Source: Bacillus pumilus (GTDB lineage: Bacteria > Bacillota > Bacilli > Bacillales > Bacillaceae). Taken from it: a stretch of DNA of 64,000 nucleotides. Location of the stretch: assembly GCF_009937765.1 (NCBI RefSeq), contig NZ_CP047089.1:2106272-2170271 (forward strand), written 5' to 3'. The notes below the pieces were generated by a model. The model was given only the letters and a program-made list of their open reading frames with translations. It was not told where the DNA came from and made no database searches. The translations under genes were made by a program, and so were the position numbers. Below are positions 9,332 to 17,983 of the stretch, one piece after another. How positions within the stretch are numbered: position 1 is the stretch's first letter; every line of letters starts with the position of its first letter.

Positions 9332-9356
9332 TTATCGGATAATATTGGATTTTTTA
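9332..9356 (-). promoter_or_regulatory. Possible sigma-D promoter of hemAT
   Basis: TCCGATAA (9339-9332, minus strand) matches the sigma-D -10 GCCGATAT at six of eight bases, and a TTTAAA stretch lies upstream around 9356. The spacing to TAAA is 13 rather than the usual 15, so the -35 is unsure. Sigma-D control would fit a chemotaxis gene. Confidence 0.4.
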
Positions 9357-9374
9357 AAGGGAATCAGTAAAATT

Positions 9375-10907
9375 TTACTGTTCTTTATAAGACCTTTTTA
9401 GTGGTTTCTTTGCTGGACCTTCTACTACTTCTCCAGTAATCGAGAACCGTGAACCGTGACAAGGACAATCCCAAGTGCGGTCACTATTATTCCATGCGAC
9501 TTCACAGCCTAGGTGAGTACACGTTGTATCAACAAGAAAGATGTTCCCGTCCTCTGATTTAAAGGCGCCACATTTTTTATGTTCATAAGAAACAATGCCG
9601 CCTTCTCCTGGCTTTAAATCATCAATGGTTTGATCGGTTCGTTTTAATTTACCACTGATGAGATTGGCAGCGACATTGCTGTTTTCTTTAACGAAATCTT
9701 TGACGAAAGAATCAGAAACAGGTCTTGATGGCGTGAAAATGGATTCGTATGGATTCGATTTTCCTTCAATCAAATCCCCGATAAGAGTAGCTGCGACATG
9801 GCTTGTCGTCATGCCCCATTTTCTAAAACCGGTCGCAACAAAGATATTTTGATGGTGTTTGGTTAGGCGGCCAATGTAAGGGATTTGATCCATTGTGACC
9901 ATATCGTGTGTCGACCAGCGATACAGCACCTCTTCAATTCCAAGGGTAGCTTCTCCAAAACGTTCTAATCCTTCATAGTGAGCAGATTCATCCCCACCTT
10001 GTCCAGTTTTATGACCTTCTCCTCCGATGAGCACCACTTCCTCACCATGCCATTCTGCCGTTCTTAAAGATTGAGCAGGCTGATCGATCCCTAAGTACAT
10101 TCCGTCTGGGAGTGGTTTTGTTGTTTTGGCTGCTACTACATACGATTGCTCTGGGTGAATACGCGTGAAATAAAGTCCTTTTCCATCATAAAAAGGAAAG
10201 TGTGAACAGGAGATGATATAGCGGCCTGTCAGATGATGGCCGTCTTTTGTGATGACAGCAGGGCGGTTTCCTTCTTTCACGTCAACAGCAGTCGTCTGTT
10301 CATAAATACGTACACCTCGCTCTACAAGCTGGTCAATGAGTGCATTGAGGTAATGAAGGGGATGGAACTGTGCCTGCTGCGTCATTGCTAGGGCAGCCTT
10401 GATGTCAGCAGCAAAAGGAAGGGCTGTTTTCCATTCCCGATCAATCCCAAGCTGTTTGTAGGCATCTAATTCCTTTTTTAATTTTTTGACACCACTTTCT
10501 TCCTTTGTATAGAGGTATGCATCTTTGACTTCTAGCTGACAATCAATGTCGTACTTTTTGACGCGAGCTTGAATCAGCTCTTTTGCATTCTCATTCGCTT
10601 CTACATACAACCGGGCTTTGGGCATACCAATTTGCTGGATCAGCTCATGGTAGTACACATCGTGCTGTGAGGTAATCTTAGCTGTCGTATGTCCAGTCGT
10701 ACCTTGTAGCAGTTGATCAGCATCAATGATGATGACATCCAGCCCGCGTTCTGTCATTTCAAACGCGGTAGCGATACCGGTAATACCGCCGCCAACAATG
10801 ATGACATCTGCTGTGAGATCCTCATGAACAGCAGGAAAAGAATGCTTTTGACTATCCGCTATCCATAACGATTTTGCCTGTTCCAATCCTTTATGTTCTT
10901 GTTCCAT
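9375..10907 (-). CDS. yhfW: FAD-dependent oxidoreductase with C-terminal Rieske domain, YhfW
   Basis: A 510-aa two-domain enzyme. Residues 35-390 form a DAO-type FAD domain, with the dinucleotide motif VIIVGGGITGIATA near 34-47. The C-terminal Rieske [2Fe-2S] domain has ligands C463-x-H465 and C481-x-x-H484, and the C468/C483 pair that forms the usual disulfide. The substrate is unknown. GGAGG precedes the ATG. It lies between hemAT and yhxC as in B. subtilis. Confidence 0.9.
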   Translation of the reverse strand: MEQEHKGLEQAKSLWIADSQKHSFPAVHEDLTADVIIVGGGITGIATAFEMTERGLDVIIIDADQLLQGTTGHTTAKITSQHDVYYHELIQQIGMPKARLYVEANENAKELIQARVKKYDIDCQLEVKDAYLYTKEESGVKKLKKELDAYKQLGIDREWKTALPFAADIKAALAMTQQAQFHPLHYLNALIDQLVERGVRIYEQTTAVDVKEGNRPAVITKDGHHLTGRYIISCSHFPFYDGKGLYFTRIHPEQSYVVAAKTTKPLPDGMYLGIDQPAQSLRTAEWHGEEVVLIGGEGHKTGQGGDESAHYEGLERFGEATLGIEEVLYRWSTHDMVTMDQIPYIGRLTKHHQNIFVATGFRKWGMTTSHVAATLIGDLIEGKSNPYESIFTPSRPVSDSFVKDFVKENSNVAANLISGKLKRTDQTIDDLKPGEGGIVSYEHKKCGAFKSEDGNIFLVDTTCTHLGCEVAWNNSDRTWDCPCHGSRFSITGEVVEGPAKKPLKRSYKEQ

Positions 10908-11052
10908 ATTGTCGCCTCCAGTTAGTCACTTGTTGTGTATAATTTTTCCACAATGAAGAAAATCATACATTCGAAAGGAAACTAGTTCGACATACATAAA
11001 AAAATAGCCAACACATAAAAATAAACAAGATAAAAGGAAGGAGTGATCAGAC

Positions 11053-11913
11053 GTGTCAACAAAGCAGCCGAAGAAAACATTGCCGCCTCAGCATCAAAGT
11101 GAGCGTCCAGGTCTTGAATATAAAATGAATCCAAGGCCTGTTTTTGATCGAGAGATGCCGGATAAAAAGTTAGCAGGAAAAACAGCCATAGTGACAGGTG
11201 GAGACAGCGGGATTGGAAGAGCGGTGTCGGTTTTATTTGCGAAGGAAGGCGCCAATGTCGCCATTGTTTACTTGAGTGAGCACCGTGATGCAGAGGAAAC
11301 GAAGGACTATATTGAAAGGGCGGGAGGTCAAGTCATTTTAATATCAGGTGATTTAGGAGATGAGGCATTTTCGAATGAGGTTGTCAAAAAAACAAAAGAT
11401 GCTTTCGGTTCCATTGATATTTTGGTGAACAATGCCGGGGAACAGCATCCGCAAAAAGGCATTGAACAGATTACCTCACATCAGCTTCTTCGAACATTTC
11501 AAACGAATATTTTTGCCATGTTTTATTTAACAAAAGCGGTACTTCCTCATTTGAAGAAAGGAAGTAGTATCATTAATACCGCATCTGTCACAGCCTATAA
11601 AGGGCATGAAACCTTGATCGACTATTCATCTACAAAAGGGGCAGTCGTGACATTTACGAGATCATTATCTTTATCGCTCATTAAACAGGGAATCAGAGTA
11701 AATGGGGTAGCACCAGGCCCCATTTGGACACCGCTTATTCCGTCGACCTTTACGGAAAAGGAAGTCTCTGAATTTGGCGGAGATGTTCCAATGGAGCGTC
11801 CTGGTGAGCCAGTAGAGCTTGCGCCGAGTTATTTATTTTTAGCGAGCGAAGACTCCTCTTATATAAATGGACAAATGCTTCATGTAAATGGCGGAACCAT
11901 TTTAAATGGATAA
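11053..11913 (+). CDS. yhxC: Short-chain dehydrogenase YhxC
   Basis: A 286-aa NAD(P)-dependent SDR of the extended-N-terminus group (YdaD/GsiB-like stress enzymes). The cofactor motif TGGDSGIGRA is near 48-57, NNAG at 126-129, catalytic S178, Y191 and K195 (YSSTK), and GPIWTPL follows. The start is GTG after AAGGAGTGATCAGAC. The N-terminal 40 residues are polar and proline-rich, as in other glucose/ribitol dehydrogenase-like members. The substrate is unknown. Confidence 0.9.
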   Translation: MSTKQPKKTLPPQHQSERPGLEYKMNPRPVFDREMPDKKLAGKTAIVTGGDSGIGRAVSVLFAKEGANVAIVYLSEHRDAEETKDYIERAGGQVILISGDLGDEAFSNEVVKKTKDAFGSIDILVNNAGEQHPQKGIEQITSHQLLRTFQTNIFAMFYLTKAVLPHLKKGSSIINTASVTAYKGHETLIDYSSTKGAVVTFTRSLSLSLIKQGIRVNGVAPGPIWTPLIPSTFTEKEVSEFGGDVPMERPGEPVELAPSYLFLASEDSSYINGQMLHVNGGTILNG

Positions 11914-11920
11914 ACAAAAA

Positions 11921-11962
11921 ACTTGCGGTAAAGAGACGAGTTGCTGTCTCTTTGCCGCAAGT
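11921..11962. terminator. Bidirectional terminator between yhxC and yhzC
   Basis: A long stem, ACTTGCGG-T-AAAGAGAC paired with GTCTCTTT-G-CCGCAAGT, has A-rich and T/A-rich flanks and is shared by the convergent genes. Confidence 0.85.
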
Positions 11963-11975
11963 AAAATCATCATGA

Positions 11976-12206
11976 TTAATGTAAGCAGTGTTCTGCATAT
12001 TGAGCTGACAGGTCGTTGAATCGCTTTTCATCACGCTGATCCAGTGCCTTATCAATCTCTTCTCTAAGGAAGGTTAAGCGCTGTTTATAAAGCGCCTCAT
12101 CTAAAACCATTTGAATATAGATGTCTAAAATCGTCACGCCGTTTTCTTCGGTTTTTTGGGTGTTGCGGGACTTCATGAGCTCAGCATACGTTTTTTTCTC
12201 TTTCAT
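11976..12206 (-). CDS. yhzC: IDEAL-domain protein YhzC
   Basis: A 76-aa protein. The C-terminal 30 residues fit the IDEAL domain (EEIDKALDQRDEKRFNDLSAQY), a short helical module also seen in YpiB- and YozD-like proteins. The N-terminal part is polar. Its role is unknown. The position next to comK is the same in B. subtilis. The ATG at 12206 follows GGGGGATTCTTT. Confidence 0.8.
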   Translation of the reverse strand: MKEKKTYAELMKSRNTQKTEENGVTILDIYIQMVLDEALYKQRLTFLREEIDKALDQRDEKRFNDLSAQYAEHCLH

Positions 12207-12344
12207 AAAGAATCCCCCCGATGCCTTTTTTATAGTATATGGATTGGTGAAGAAAAAATCAACAAGAATTTATAATTTTTAGACAATTTATTTTTGAGCG
12301 AAATCGACACCTCTTGTCCAATCGACACGATGTGATATATCTTT

Positions 12345-12438
12345 AAAAAAGTCTTTTCGATAGATCGAATGGACTAAATAATACGATAAAAAAATGATTT
12401 TTAATAAATTTTGAAAAAATCCTGTCGTTTCTTATATG
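12345..12438 (+). promoter_or_regulatory. comK promoter with ComK autoregulatory K-box
   Basis: Two AT-boxes of form AAAA-N5-TTTT are visible, at 12345-12357 and 12389-12401, exactly 31 bases apart. In B. subtilis the AT-boxes are spaced 8, 18 or 31 bp, and 31 bp is the arrangement of the comK promoter itself. A possible sigma-A core follows: TTGAAA (12411-12416) and TATATG (12433-12438), 16 apart. The core assignment is weaker than the K-box. Confidence 0.75.
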
Positions 12439-12494
12439 TTGGTGATAGATTAATAGTATCTAAATAACCAAAAATTAACACAGGAGGAAATGAA

Positions 12495-13073
12495 GTGTCA
12501 GGAATTAGTGAAACACCTTTAGATTCATACGTCATTAATCAAGCAACAATGGCGGTCCTTCCGGTTGAAGAAGGAAAAAGAGTATATTCAAAAGTCATAG
12601 AAAGAGAGACAAGCTTTTATGTTGAATTAAAACCTCTGCAAATTATTGAACGCAGCTGCCGATTCTTCGGCTCAAGCTATGCAGGCAGAAAAGCGGGAAC
12701 ATATGAAGTAACAGGTATTTCTCACAAGCCTCCCATTGTGATTGACTCATCCAATCATCTGTATTTCTTCCCAACTTATTCATCCAATCGTCCTCAGTGC
12801 GGCTGGATCTCCCACAAATACATTCATACCTTCCAGGAATCATCCCTCGGAGACACGGTGGTCATCTTTACAAATGAGCAAACCGTCAAACTTGATGTCT
12901 CATATAAATCATTTGAGAGTCAGGTGCACAGAACAGCGTATCTCCGAACAAAATTTCAAGATCGTCTTGATGGTGGTCTTCCTAAAAAACAAGAATTTAT
13001 GCTGTATCCAAAGGAACAACAGCTCAACCTTGTATACGATTTTATATTAAGGGAGCTACGGAACAGATATTAA
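12495..13073 (+). CDS. comK: Competence transcription factor ComK
   Basis: The master regulator of genetic competence, a 192-aa DNA-binding protein acting on AT-box pairs. Segments shared with B. subtilis ComK are easily seen: the cysteine-containing ERSCRFFGSSYAGRKAGTYEV, RPQCGWISH, RTKFQDR, and the C-terminal QEFMLYPKE...YDFILREL, which binds MecA. The start is GTG, 5 bases after AGGAGGAAA; the first residues differ from B. subtilis. It closes the yhf block and is followed by accessory genes here. Confidence 0.96.
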   Translation: MSGISETPLDSYVINQATMAVLPVEEGKRVYSKVIERETSFYVELKPLQIIERSCRFFGSSYAGRKAGTYEVTGISHKPPIVIDSSNHLYFFPTYSSNRPQCGWISHKYIHTFQESSLGDTVVIFTNEQTVKLDVSYKSFESQVHRTAYLRTKFQDRLDGGLPKKQEFMLYPKEQQLNLVYDFILRELRNRY

Positions 13074-13079
13074 TTAAAA

Positions 13080-13101
13080 CCAGCGGCTGTACTGCCGCTG
13101 G
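13080..13101 (+). terminator. Hairpin after comK
   Basis: The perfect stem CCAGCGGC/GCCGCTGG with a 6-base loop has no good T-run after it (ACTCCTTATG). It may be an mRNA 3' hairpin or a weak terminator. Confidence 0.5.
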
Positions 13102-13229
13102 ACTCCTTATGTTTCGCATATCGCCTTCCTTTCTCGAAGAAAAAAAGATTGATAATTGTATAATAAATTATATAATTTAAATATAATGTATAAAATTTTA
13201 TATAATGAATGGCAGAGAAGGGGGATTTG

Positions 13230-14339
13230 ATGATGACTTATGATGAACTAGATACACCGGCACTATTAATTGATAAACAGGTGATGATGGAGAATCTAAT
13301 TGCTATGCAGCAATATGCGGACCGTCAGCAAGTCAAACTGCGTCCTCATACGAAAACACATAAGACACCTGGTCTTGCGAAAATGCAGGAAGAGATGGGC
13401 GCATCTGGCTTAACCGTAGCGAAAGTAGGGGAAGCGGAAGTAATGGCAGCTCATGGGCTGACAGATATCTTTATTGCCAATCAAATTGTAGGTGAGACAA
13501 AGCTGAAGCGAATTCGAAAGCTGGCAGAGTCGATACACATTTCATTTGGAATAGATTGTGTAGAGCATGTGCATCAAATTGAAGATGTCTTTCGTGGAGC
13601 AGAGAAAAAAGCAGAGGTTTTAATTGAGATAGAGGTTGGAGAAGAGAGGTCTGGTGTCATTGAAGAGAGTGATTTCCGTCAAATTTTGCAGGCGATAAAG
13701 ACATGTGATTTCGTTCATTTAAAAGGGATTTTTTCTCATGATGGTCACACATATAAGGCAGAAAGTAAAGCGCATTGTCAGACATTATATGAAGACGCTG
13801 TGAATCGAACGCTTCAATTTGCACAGATTGCAACAGAAGCAGGCATGATGCTAGACGTAGTGAGCATAGGATCAACACCGCCGTTTTTATTTCAATTTGA
13901 TATTCCAAAGGGAGTGACCGAAATTCGCCCTGGCACTTACATCTTCATGGATGCCTCTCAGTCCAATGTGATCGGCACTTTTTCACATTGCGCAGCAACA
14001 GTGCTGACGACAGTAATTAGTAAGCCAACAAAGACTCGTGTCATTACAGATGTTGGAGCCAAAGGGCTCACGGCTCAAACCCGTACAAAAGGGCTGACAC
14101 AAACAAAAGGACTAGGCAAGGTAAAAGACTATGAAGATGTATTTGTTTCCAGTGTATTTGATGAGCATGCCATCATTTATCACGAAGGTTTCCGTCAGGC
14201 TGTCCAGATCGGTGAGAAGGTTCAAATCATTCCAAATCATATTTGCCCCGCTGTCAATCTTCATGAAAAAGCTTATCTCATCCAAGATGATGAAGTAGTT
14301 GAAGAGCTTGATATTGCTTGTAAAGGTAAACTTCAATAA
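13230..14339 (+). CDS. PLP-dependent D-serine dehydratase / D-threonine aldolase-like protein
   Basis: A fold-type III PLP enzyme of 369 aa with an alanine-racemase-like N-terminal barrel and a C-terminal D-serine dehydratase-like domain. The PLP lysine is K42 in RPHTKTHK. The C-terminal metal site is H337-x-C339 (PNHICP), the form seen in zinc D-serine dehydratases. It probably acts on beta-hydroxy D-amino acids by dehydration or retro-aldol cleavage; the reaction cannot be settled from motifs. The frame opens at 13209, but AAGGGGGA points to the ATG at 13230. It is not in B. subtilis beside comK. Confidence 0.8.
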   Translation: MMTYDELDTPALLIDKQVMMENLIAMQQYADRQQVKLRPHTKTHKTPGLAKMQEEMGASGLTVAKVGEAEVMAAHGLTDIFIANQIVGETKLKRIRKLAESIHISFGIDCVEHVHQIEDVFRGAEKKAEVLIEIEVGEERSGVIEESDFRQILQAIKTCDFVHLKGIFSHDGHTYKAESKAHCQTLYEDAVNRTLQFAQIATEAGMMLDVVSIGSTPPFLFQFDIPKGVTEIRPGTYIFMDASQSNVIGTFSHCAATVLTTVISKPTKTRVITDVGAKGLTAQTRTKGLTQTKGLGKVKDYEDVFVSSVFDEHAIIYHEGFRQAVQIGEKVQIIPNHICPAVNLHEKAYLIQDDEVVEELDIACKGKLQ

Positions 14340-14651
14340 ACCAACAGGACAAGGCGACTTTGTTTGGTATCATCATGATGATACGAAAACATTCACCATG
14401 ACATGAATTTGTTGAAACCAAATCCATATATCCAGTCGTCTAAAGAGTGTATCGGTAGACTTGCCCTCCAAATGACAGGGAAATGTGGATCCTTAGACGT
14501 ATTTTCAAGCAATTCCTCATAAATCACAGAAGTGACACGAGCCGTCTGTTACAATAAAAGAAATCATTTCTTGCAAAGTGTTCGTATGTGGTAAAGGATC
14601 CTCCTATTTTGACCGATATGAACGAATGGGAATAAGAAATGGAGGCTCTGT
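14340..14651. other. Intergenic region with a perfect 18-bp palindrome
   Basis: This 312-base gap holds no convincing ORF. It contains GTATCATCATGATGATAC (14367-14384), a perfect palindrome 28 bases after the stop of the preceding gene. The rest, up to the Shine-Dalgarno of the lipoprotein gene, shows nothing I can name. Confidence 0.6.
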
Positions 14652-15134
14652 ATGAAAAAACAATCGCAATTGCTGCTACTATTCACCTTGATAGTGACCT
14701 TACTAGCAGCCTGTCAGCAAGCAGGTCAATCGCCTTCAAAACAAGACACTAAAGAAGCTGAGTATGAACAATGGGTTCAGCGTTATATGGATGAGTTAAA
14801 TGAAGCTTATGAGAACATGACAGACCAATTTATTTCAGATGGACAGGGAAAGATCCAAGCAAATAAAAAACTGCAAAAGGCGACGAAAGCCTTTGATCGT
14901 GTGATTCAAAAGGGGCTTACTCATCAAGAAGTTCCAGCCGCTTATCAAAAGGCAGATAAACAATTAAAGACAGGTCTTCATTCATTTGAAAAAGGAATTA
15001 GTCAGGTGGAGCAGCTATTAAAGCGTCCAGATCAAGAAAAGCTGTTTATTTCCGCTACACATCATCTGCAAGATGGATTGCAGAGGACAGCTGCATTCAT
15101 TGAAGAAGTAGGCCGCATTCAGCAATCAACGTAA
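14652..15134 (+). CDS. Putative lipoprotein, helical
   Basis: A 160-aa precursor with a lipoprotein signal peptide: Lys-rich start, hydrophobic core and lipobox LLAAC with C21 as the lipidated residue. The mature part is rich in Lys, Glu and Gln and looks all-helical, with possible coiled-coil segments. I do not recognise the family. GGAGG precedes the ATG. It is convergent with the MocR regulator and shares a terminator with it. Confidence 0.8.
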   Translation: MKKQSQLLLLFTLIVTLLAACQQAGQSPSKQDTKEAEYEQWVQRYMDELNEAYENMTDQFISDGQGKIQANKKLQKATKAFDRVIQKGLTHQEVPAAYQKADKQLKTGLHSFEKGISQVEQLLKRPDQEKLFISATHHLQDGLQRTAAFIEEVGRIQQST

Positions 15135-15166
15135 AAAAGCTTGGAAGGCGGACTTCCAAGCTTTTT
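15134..15166. terminator. Bidirectional terminator
   Basis: A perfect 14-bp stem, AAAAAGCTTGGAAG and CTTCCAAGCTTTTT, with a 5-base loop. The lipoprotein stop codon (15132-15134) and the stop of the minus-strand regulator (15167-15165) lie in or at the stem base. Confidence 0.9.
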
Positions 15167-16604
15167 ACATATAAAGTATTTGCTTTAAGCGGCGCACACC
15201 TTCTTGGATCATGTCTTCATCCGTACAGGCGAAGCCTAGTAGTAATCCTTTTCGATTGCTCTCAAAACAATAAGGACTTAATGGATAAATGCCAATACCT
15301 GCTGCTTTTGCTGCCTCAATACTGCCTTTTTCGTCAAAGTCTGGTGCACCTTCTAAAAAGACATGAAGACCTGTATCTGTTCCATAAATATGAAAGTGCT
15401 TGTCAAATTGATGTGTTAAAAGGGCATCCATCATGGTAGCCTGTCTTTTTTTATATAGCTGTCTCATTCGCCTGACATATCGCGTGAATTCTCCTTCTCT
15501 GAAAAAAGAGGCGAGTGTGATCTGTTCCATAATGGGCAGCTGTCTTTGAATGAGTGATTGCAAGGAAGCGATTTCTTTTATGACGGCTTTGGAGCCGATA
15601 ATGGCGGCAAGGCGGATGCCTGGTGCCAGCACTTTGGAGAAGCTTAAGATATAAATCACATGGCCTGTTGCTTCTGAAAATAAGGAAGGAAGCGGTCCGC
15701 CATGATAACGATAATCTCCATCAAAATCATCCTCTAGTATATAAGACTGATGACTGACAGCAAATTTTAGCAGCTGCTGCCTTCTGCTCACGCTCATACA
15801 TACACCGGTTGGACGCTGATGGGAGGGCGTCACCGCAATCAGCTTTGTTCTTCGTGGTAATGTATCCACCATAATCCCTTCTTCATCGACGGGCGCGGGA
15901 TAAATGTTCATTTCACGATGCATAAATGAAAGTCTTGCTCCAGGAAAGCCTGGATCTTCAACAGCTACTGTATCGCCTTTTTTAAGCAATACCTGTGAAA
16001 TCAAATCAATGGCTTGCTGCGTACCTCCTGTTAACACGATTTGATCCTCTTCTACATCGATGCCGCGTTCTACAGATAAGTATTGGCGTATTTCTGAACG
16101 TACTTCCCATAAACCATGCGGGGAGGAATAGCCCCAATCTTTCATCTCTAATTGCTGTAAAGCTTTCATGAGCGAGCGTTTCCATATGTTTTGGAAATGT
16201 TCGTCGATGGCTGGTTCCTGATGACGAAAATCAATATCAAGCTTCTCATGAAATTGATTGGCCGACAGCCAGTGGTCCATTTGTTTCTCCGCCTCTTGAA
16301 AGTGTGGTCTTACCGGAAGAGGAAAAGGAGGCTCACCTTGATGGGGAGCGGAGGCCGCATAGTGGTCACTCGAAATGACCCTCGTACCGCCTCTTCTAGA
16401 TGTGCTGACATATCCTCTTGCAAGCAGTTCATCATAAGCAAGCTGTATTGTGGATCTTGATACATTGAGCTCCTGTGCTAATACGCGTGTCGGTGTTAAC
16501 TGATCATGAGGATTCAGTTTTTTGGAATGAATTTGTTGAATGATCCCAGTCACGATTTGCTGCCAAAGCGGGGTCGTACTTGAGCGATCTAAATAAATAT
16601 ACAT
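15165..16604 (-). CDS. MocR-type GntR regulator with aminotransferase domain
   Basis: A 479-aa regulator with an N-terminal GntR winged helix (residues 1-75: LWQQIVTGIIQQI, LAQELNVSRSTIQLAYDEL) and a C-terminal fold-type I aminotransferase domain that binds PLP. The Schiff-base lysine is in ILSFSKVLAPGIRLA. MocR proteins sense PLP plus an amino acid and usually control the neighbouring gene, here the divergent MFS exporter. The frame extends to 16781, but AGAAGGTG marks the ATG at 16604 (MYIYLDRS), which is the normal start of this family. Confidence 0.88.
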   Translation of the reverse strand: MYIYLDRSSTTPLWQQIVTGIIQQIHSKKLNPHDQLTPTRVLAQELNVSRSTIQLAYDELLARGYVSTSRRGGTRVISSDHYAASAPHQGEPPFPLPVRPHFQEAEKQMDHWLSANQFHEKLDIDFRHQEPAIDEHFQNIWKRSLMKALQQLEMKDWGYSSPHGLWEVRSEIRQYLSVERGIDVEEDQIVLTGGTQQAIDLISQVLLKKGDTVAVEDPGFPGARLSFMHREMNIYPAPVDEEGIMVDTLPRRTKLIAVTPSHQRPTGVCMSVSRRQQLLKFAVSHQSYILEDDFDGDYRYHGGPLPSLFSEATGHVIYILSFSKVLAPGIRLAAIIGSKAVIKEIASLQSLIQRQLPIMEQITLASFFREGEFTRYVRRMRQLYKKRQATMMDALLTHQFDKHFHIYGTDTGLHVFLEGAPDFDEKGSIEAAKAAGIGIYPLSPYCFESNRKGLLLGFACTDEDMIQEGVRRLKQILYM

Positions 16605-16637
16605 CAGACACCTTCTCTCATTGTCACATATAACATG

Positions 16638-16666
16638 ATAATGACACGGAAATATGGAGTGGTCAA
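16638..16666 (-). promoter_or_regulatory. Putative promoter of the MocR gene
   Basis: On the minus strand TTGACC (16666-16661) and CATTAT (16643-16638) are 17 bases apart, 34 bases before the start codon. The 144-base divergent interval should also hold the MFS promoter and the regulator sites. Confidence 0.5.
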
Positions 16667-16748
16667 TAGCATCATTTTTGGATGTAGGAAGTAAGCCAAA
16701 AGGTGTGTACACTGTTCTCATATGCTTATGACTAGAGGAGAGAGTGAA

Positions 16749-17918
16749 ATGATTCCTGCATCTAAAGAAGAAACCGAACACCTATCCATCATTCCATTTA
16801 TATTCGTTTTATTTGGTCTTTTTATGATTACAACCGCAGTGAATCTGCAGGTGCCCCTTTATACGTTGTATGCCGAACAAGCAGGGTACGGAAAAGCGGC
16901 GACAGCCCTTGTATTTGCTGCATATGTCTTCGGACTGATTCCAGTCTTGCTTTTTCTTGGCGGAATATCTGACCGGGCTGGACGCAAACCGGTTTTATTG
17001 GTCGCACTTGGTTTTTCGTTGTGTGCTACCTTATTGATGATCGTACATCCTACCATTCAGATGCTCTTTTTGGCGCGGCTGCTGCAAGGGGTGGGGCTTG
17101 GCCTGAGTGTTGGCACATGCACCGCTTATTTGATTGCTTTATATCCAGAAAAATCAAGCTGGATTCCAACTTTTATTGCGCTATGCAGTTCGGTTGGCTT
17201 TGGGGGCGGTGCTCTTTTTACAGCACTTCTTTCTTTTGAGCATGTGTCGCTTGCGCCGCTTAGCTATTGGATTGTGCTGGGCTTTTTAATCCTAACGATC
17301 GTGGGTGTCTTCTTTTTCGTTCCGCCTGTACAAGGAGATACAGGTAAACCGATGATGAATATGCCAACATTTCCAAAAGGAACCATGCCAGCGAATGCAG
17401 CGATTGCTGTCGCGTGGTCGGTGTGCGGTCTTGTGATTTCAGTTTTGCCAGCACAGCTTAAATTGAATGGATATGAATTATGGGTAGGGCCGGCACTATT
17501 TTTGATTAATATGGCAGGTGTCCTGATGCAGCCTTTTGTTCGCAAAATGAATAGTACAGCCGCCCTCCTTACCGGGTTTATCTGCCTTCCATGCGGATAT
17601 GGCCTCTTGCTATTTGGAGCAAATAGCGGGTCCATCTTTCTTGTGCTTGCCGGAACGATGATTGCGGGTACTGCCTGCTATGGATTCACTTATTTAGGTG
17701 GTCTGCAGCTTATTGTCGAGCGGGGTAAAAAGGAGGCAGCTAGAGCTGTCGCAGGTTTTTATTTGTTTGCCTACTTAGGTCTGGGACTTCCAAGTGTTTT
17801 CGTCGGGCTTTTCGCTGATCTGTACGGAACCCAGATGGTGTTAACCGTCTTTTTCTTGGTCGTTTTGGCAGCTTGTCTCATCCTTTTGACGTCAAGTGTC
17901 AGACAGAAACAAAAGTGA
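16749..17918 (+). CDS. MFS transporter
   Basis: A 389-aa major facilitator with about 12 hydrophobic segments. The loop 2-3 signature GGISDRAGRKPVLL is clear, and RLLQGVGLGLSVGTCTAYL in helix 4-5 is typical of drug/proton antiporters. The frame opens at 16722, but AGAGGAGAG points to the ATG at 16749. The substrate is unknown. Divergence from a MocR regulator suggests that an amino acid- or vitamin B6-related signal induces it; that is inference. Confidence 0.85.
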   Translation: MIPASKEETEHLSIIPFIFVLFGLFMITTAVNLQVPLYTLYAEQAGYGKAATALVFAAYVFGLIPVLLFLGGISDRAGRKPVLLVALGFSLCATLLMIVHPTIQMLFLARLLQGVGLGLSVGTCTAYLIALYPEKSSWIPTFIALCSSVGFGGGALFTALLSFEHVSLAPLSYWIVLGFLILTIVGVFFFVPPVQGDTGKPMMNMPTFPKGTMPANAAIAVAWSVCGLVISVLPAQLKLNGYELWVGPALFLINMAGVLMQPFVRKMNSTAALLTGFICLPCGYGLLLFGANSGSIFLVLAGTMIAGTACYGFTYLGGLQLIVERGKKEAARAVAGFYLFAYLGLGLPSVFVGLFADLYGTQMVLTVFFLVVLAACLILLTSSVRQKQK

Positions 17919-17983
17919 AGAAGTCTTGCTTTCTCTTTTTTCTTCCATTCGTTTAAAATAAAGGCAGGAGAGGGGAAGATGAC

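Noticed and set aside
16605-16781. N-terminal extension of the MocR regulator (59 codons)
   Set aside because: It would cover the divergent promoters and the start of the MFS gene; the family begins at the winged helix and AGAAGGTG marks the later ATG.
17264-17635. A 123-codon minus-strand frame inside the MFS gene
   Set aside because: Antisense shadow of membrane-protein codons, with no start signal.
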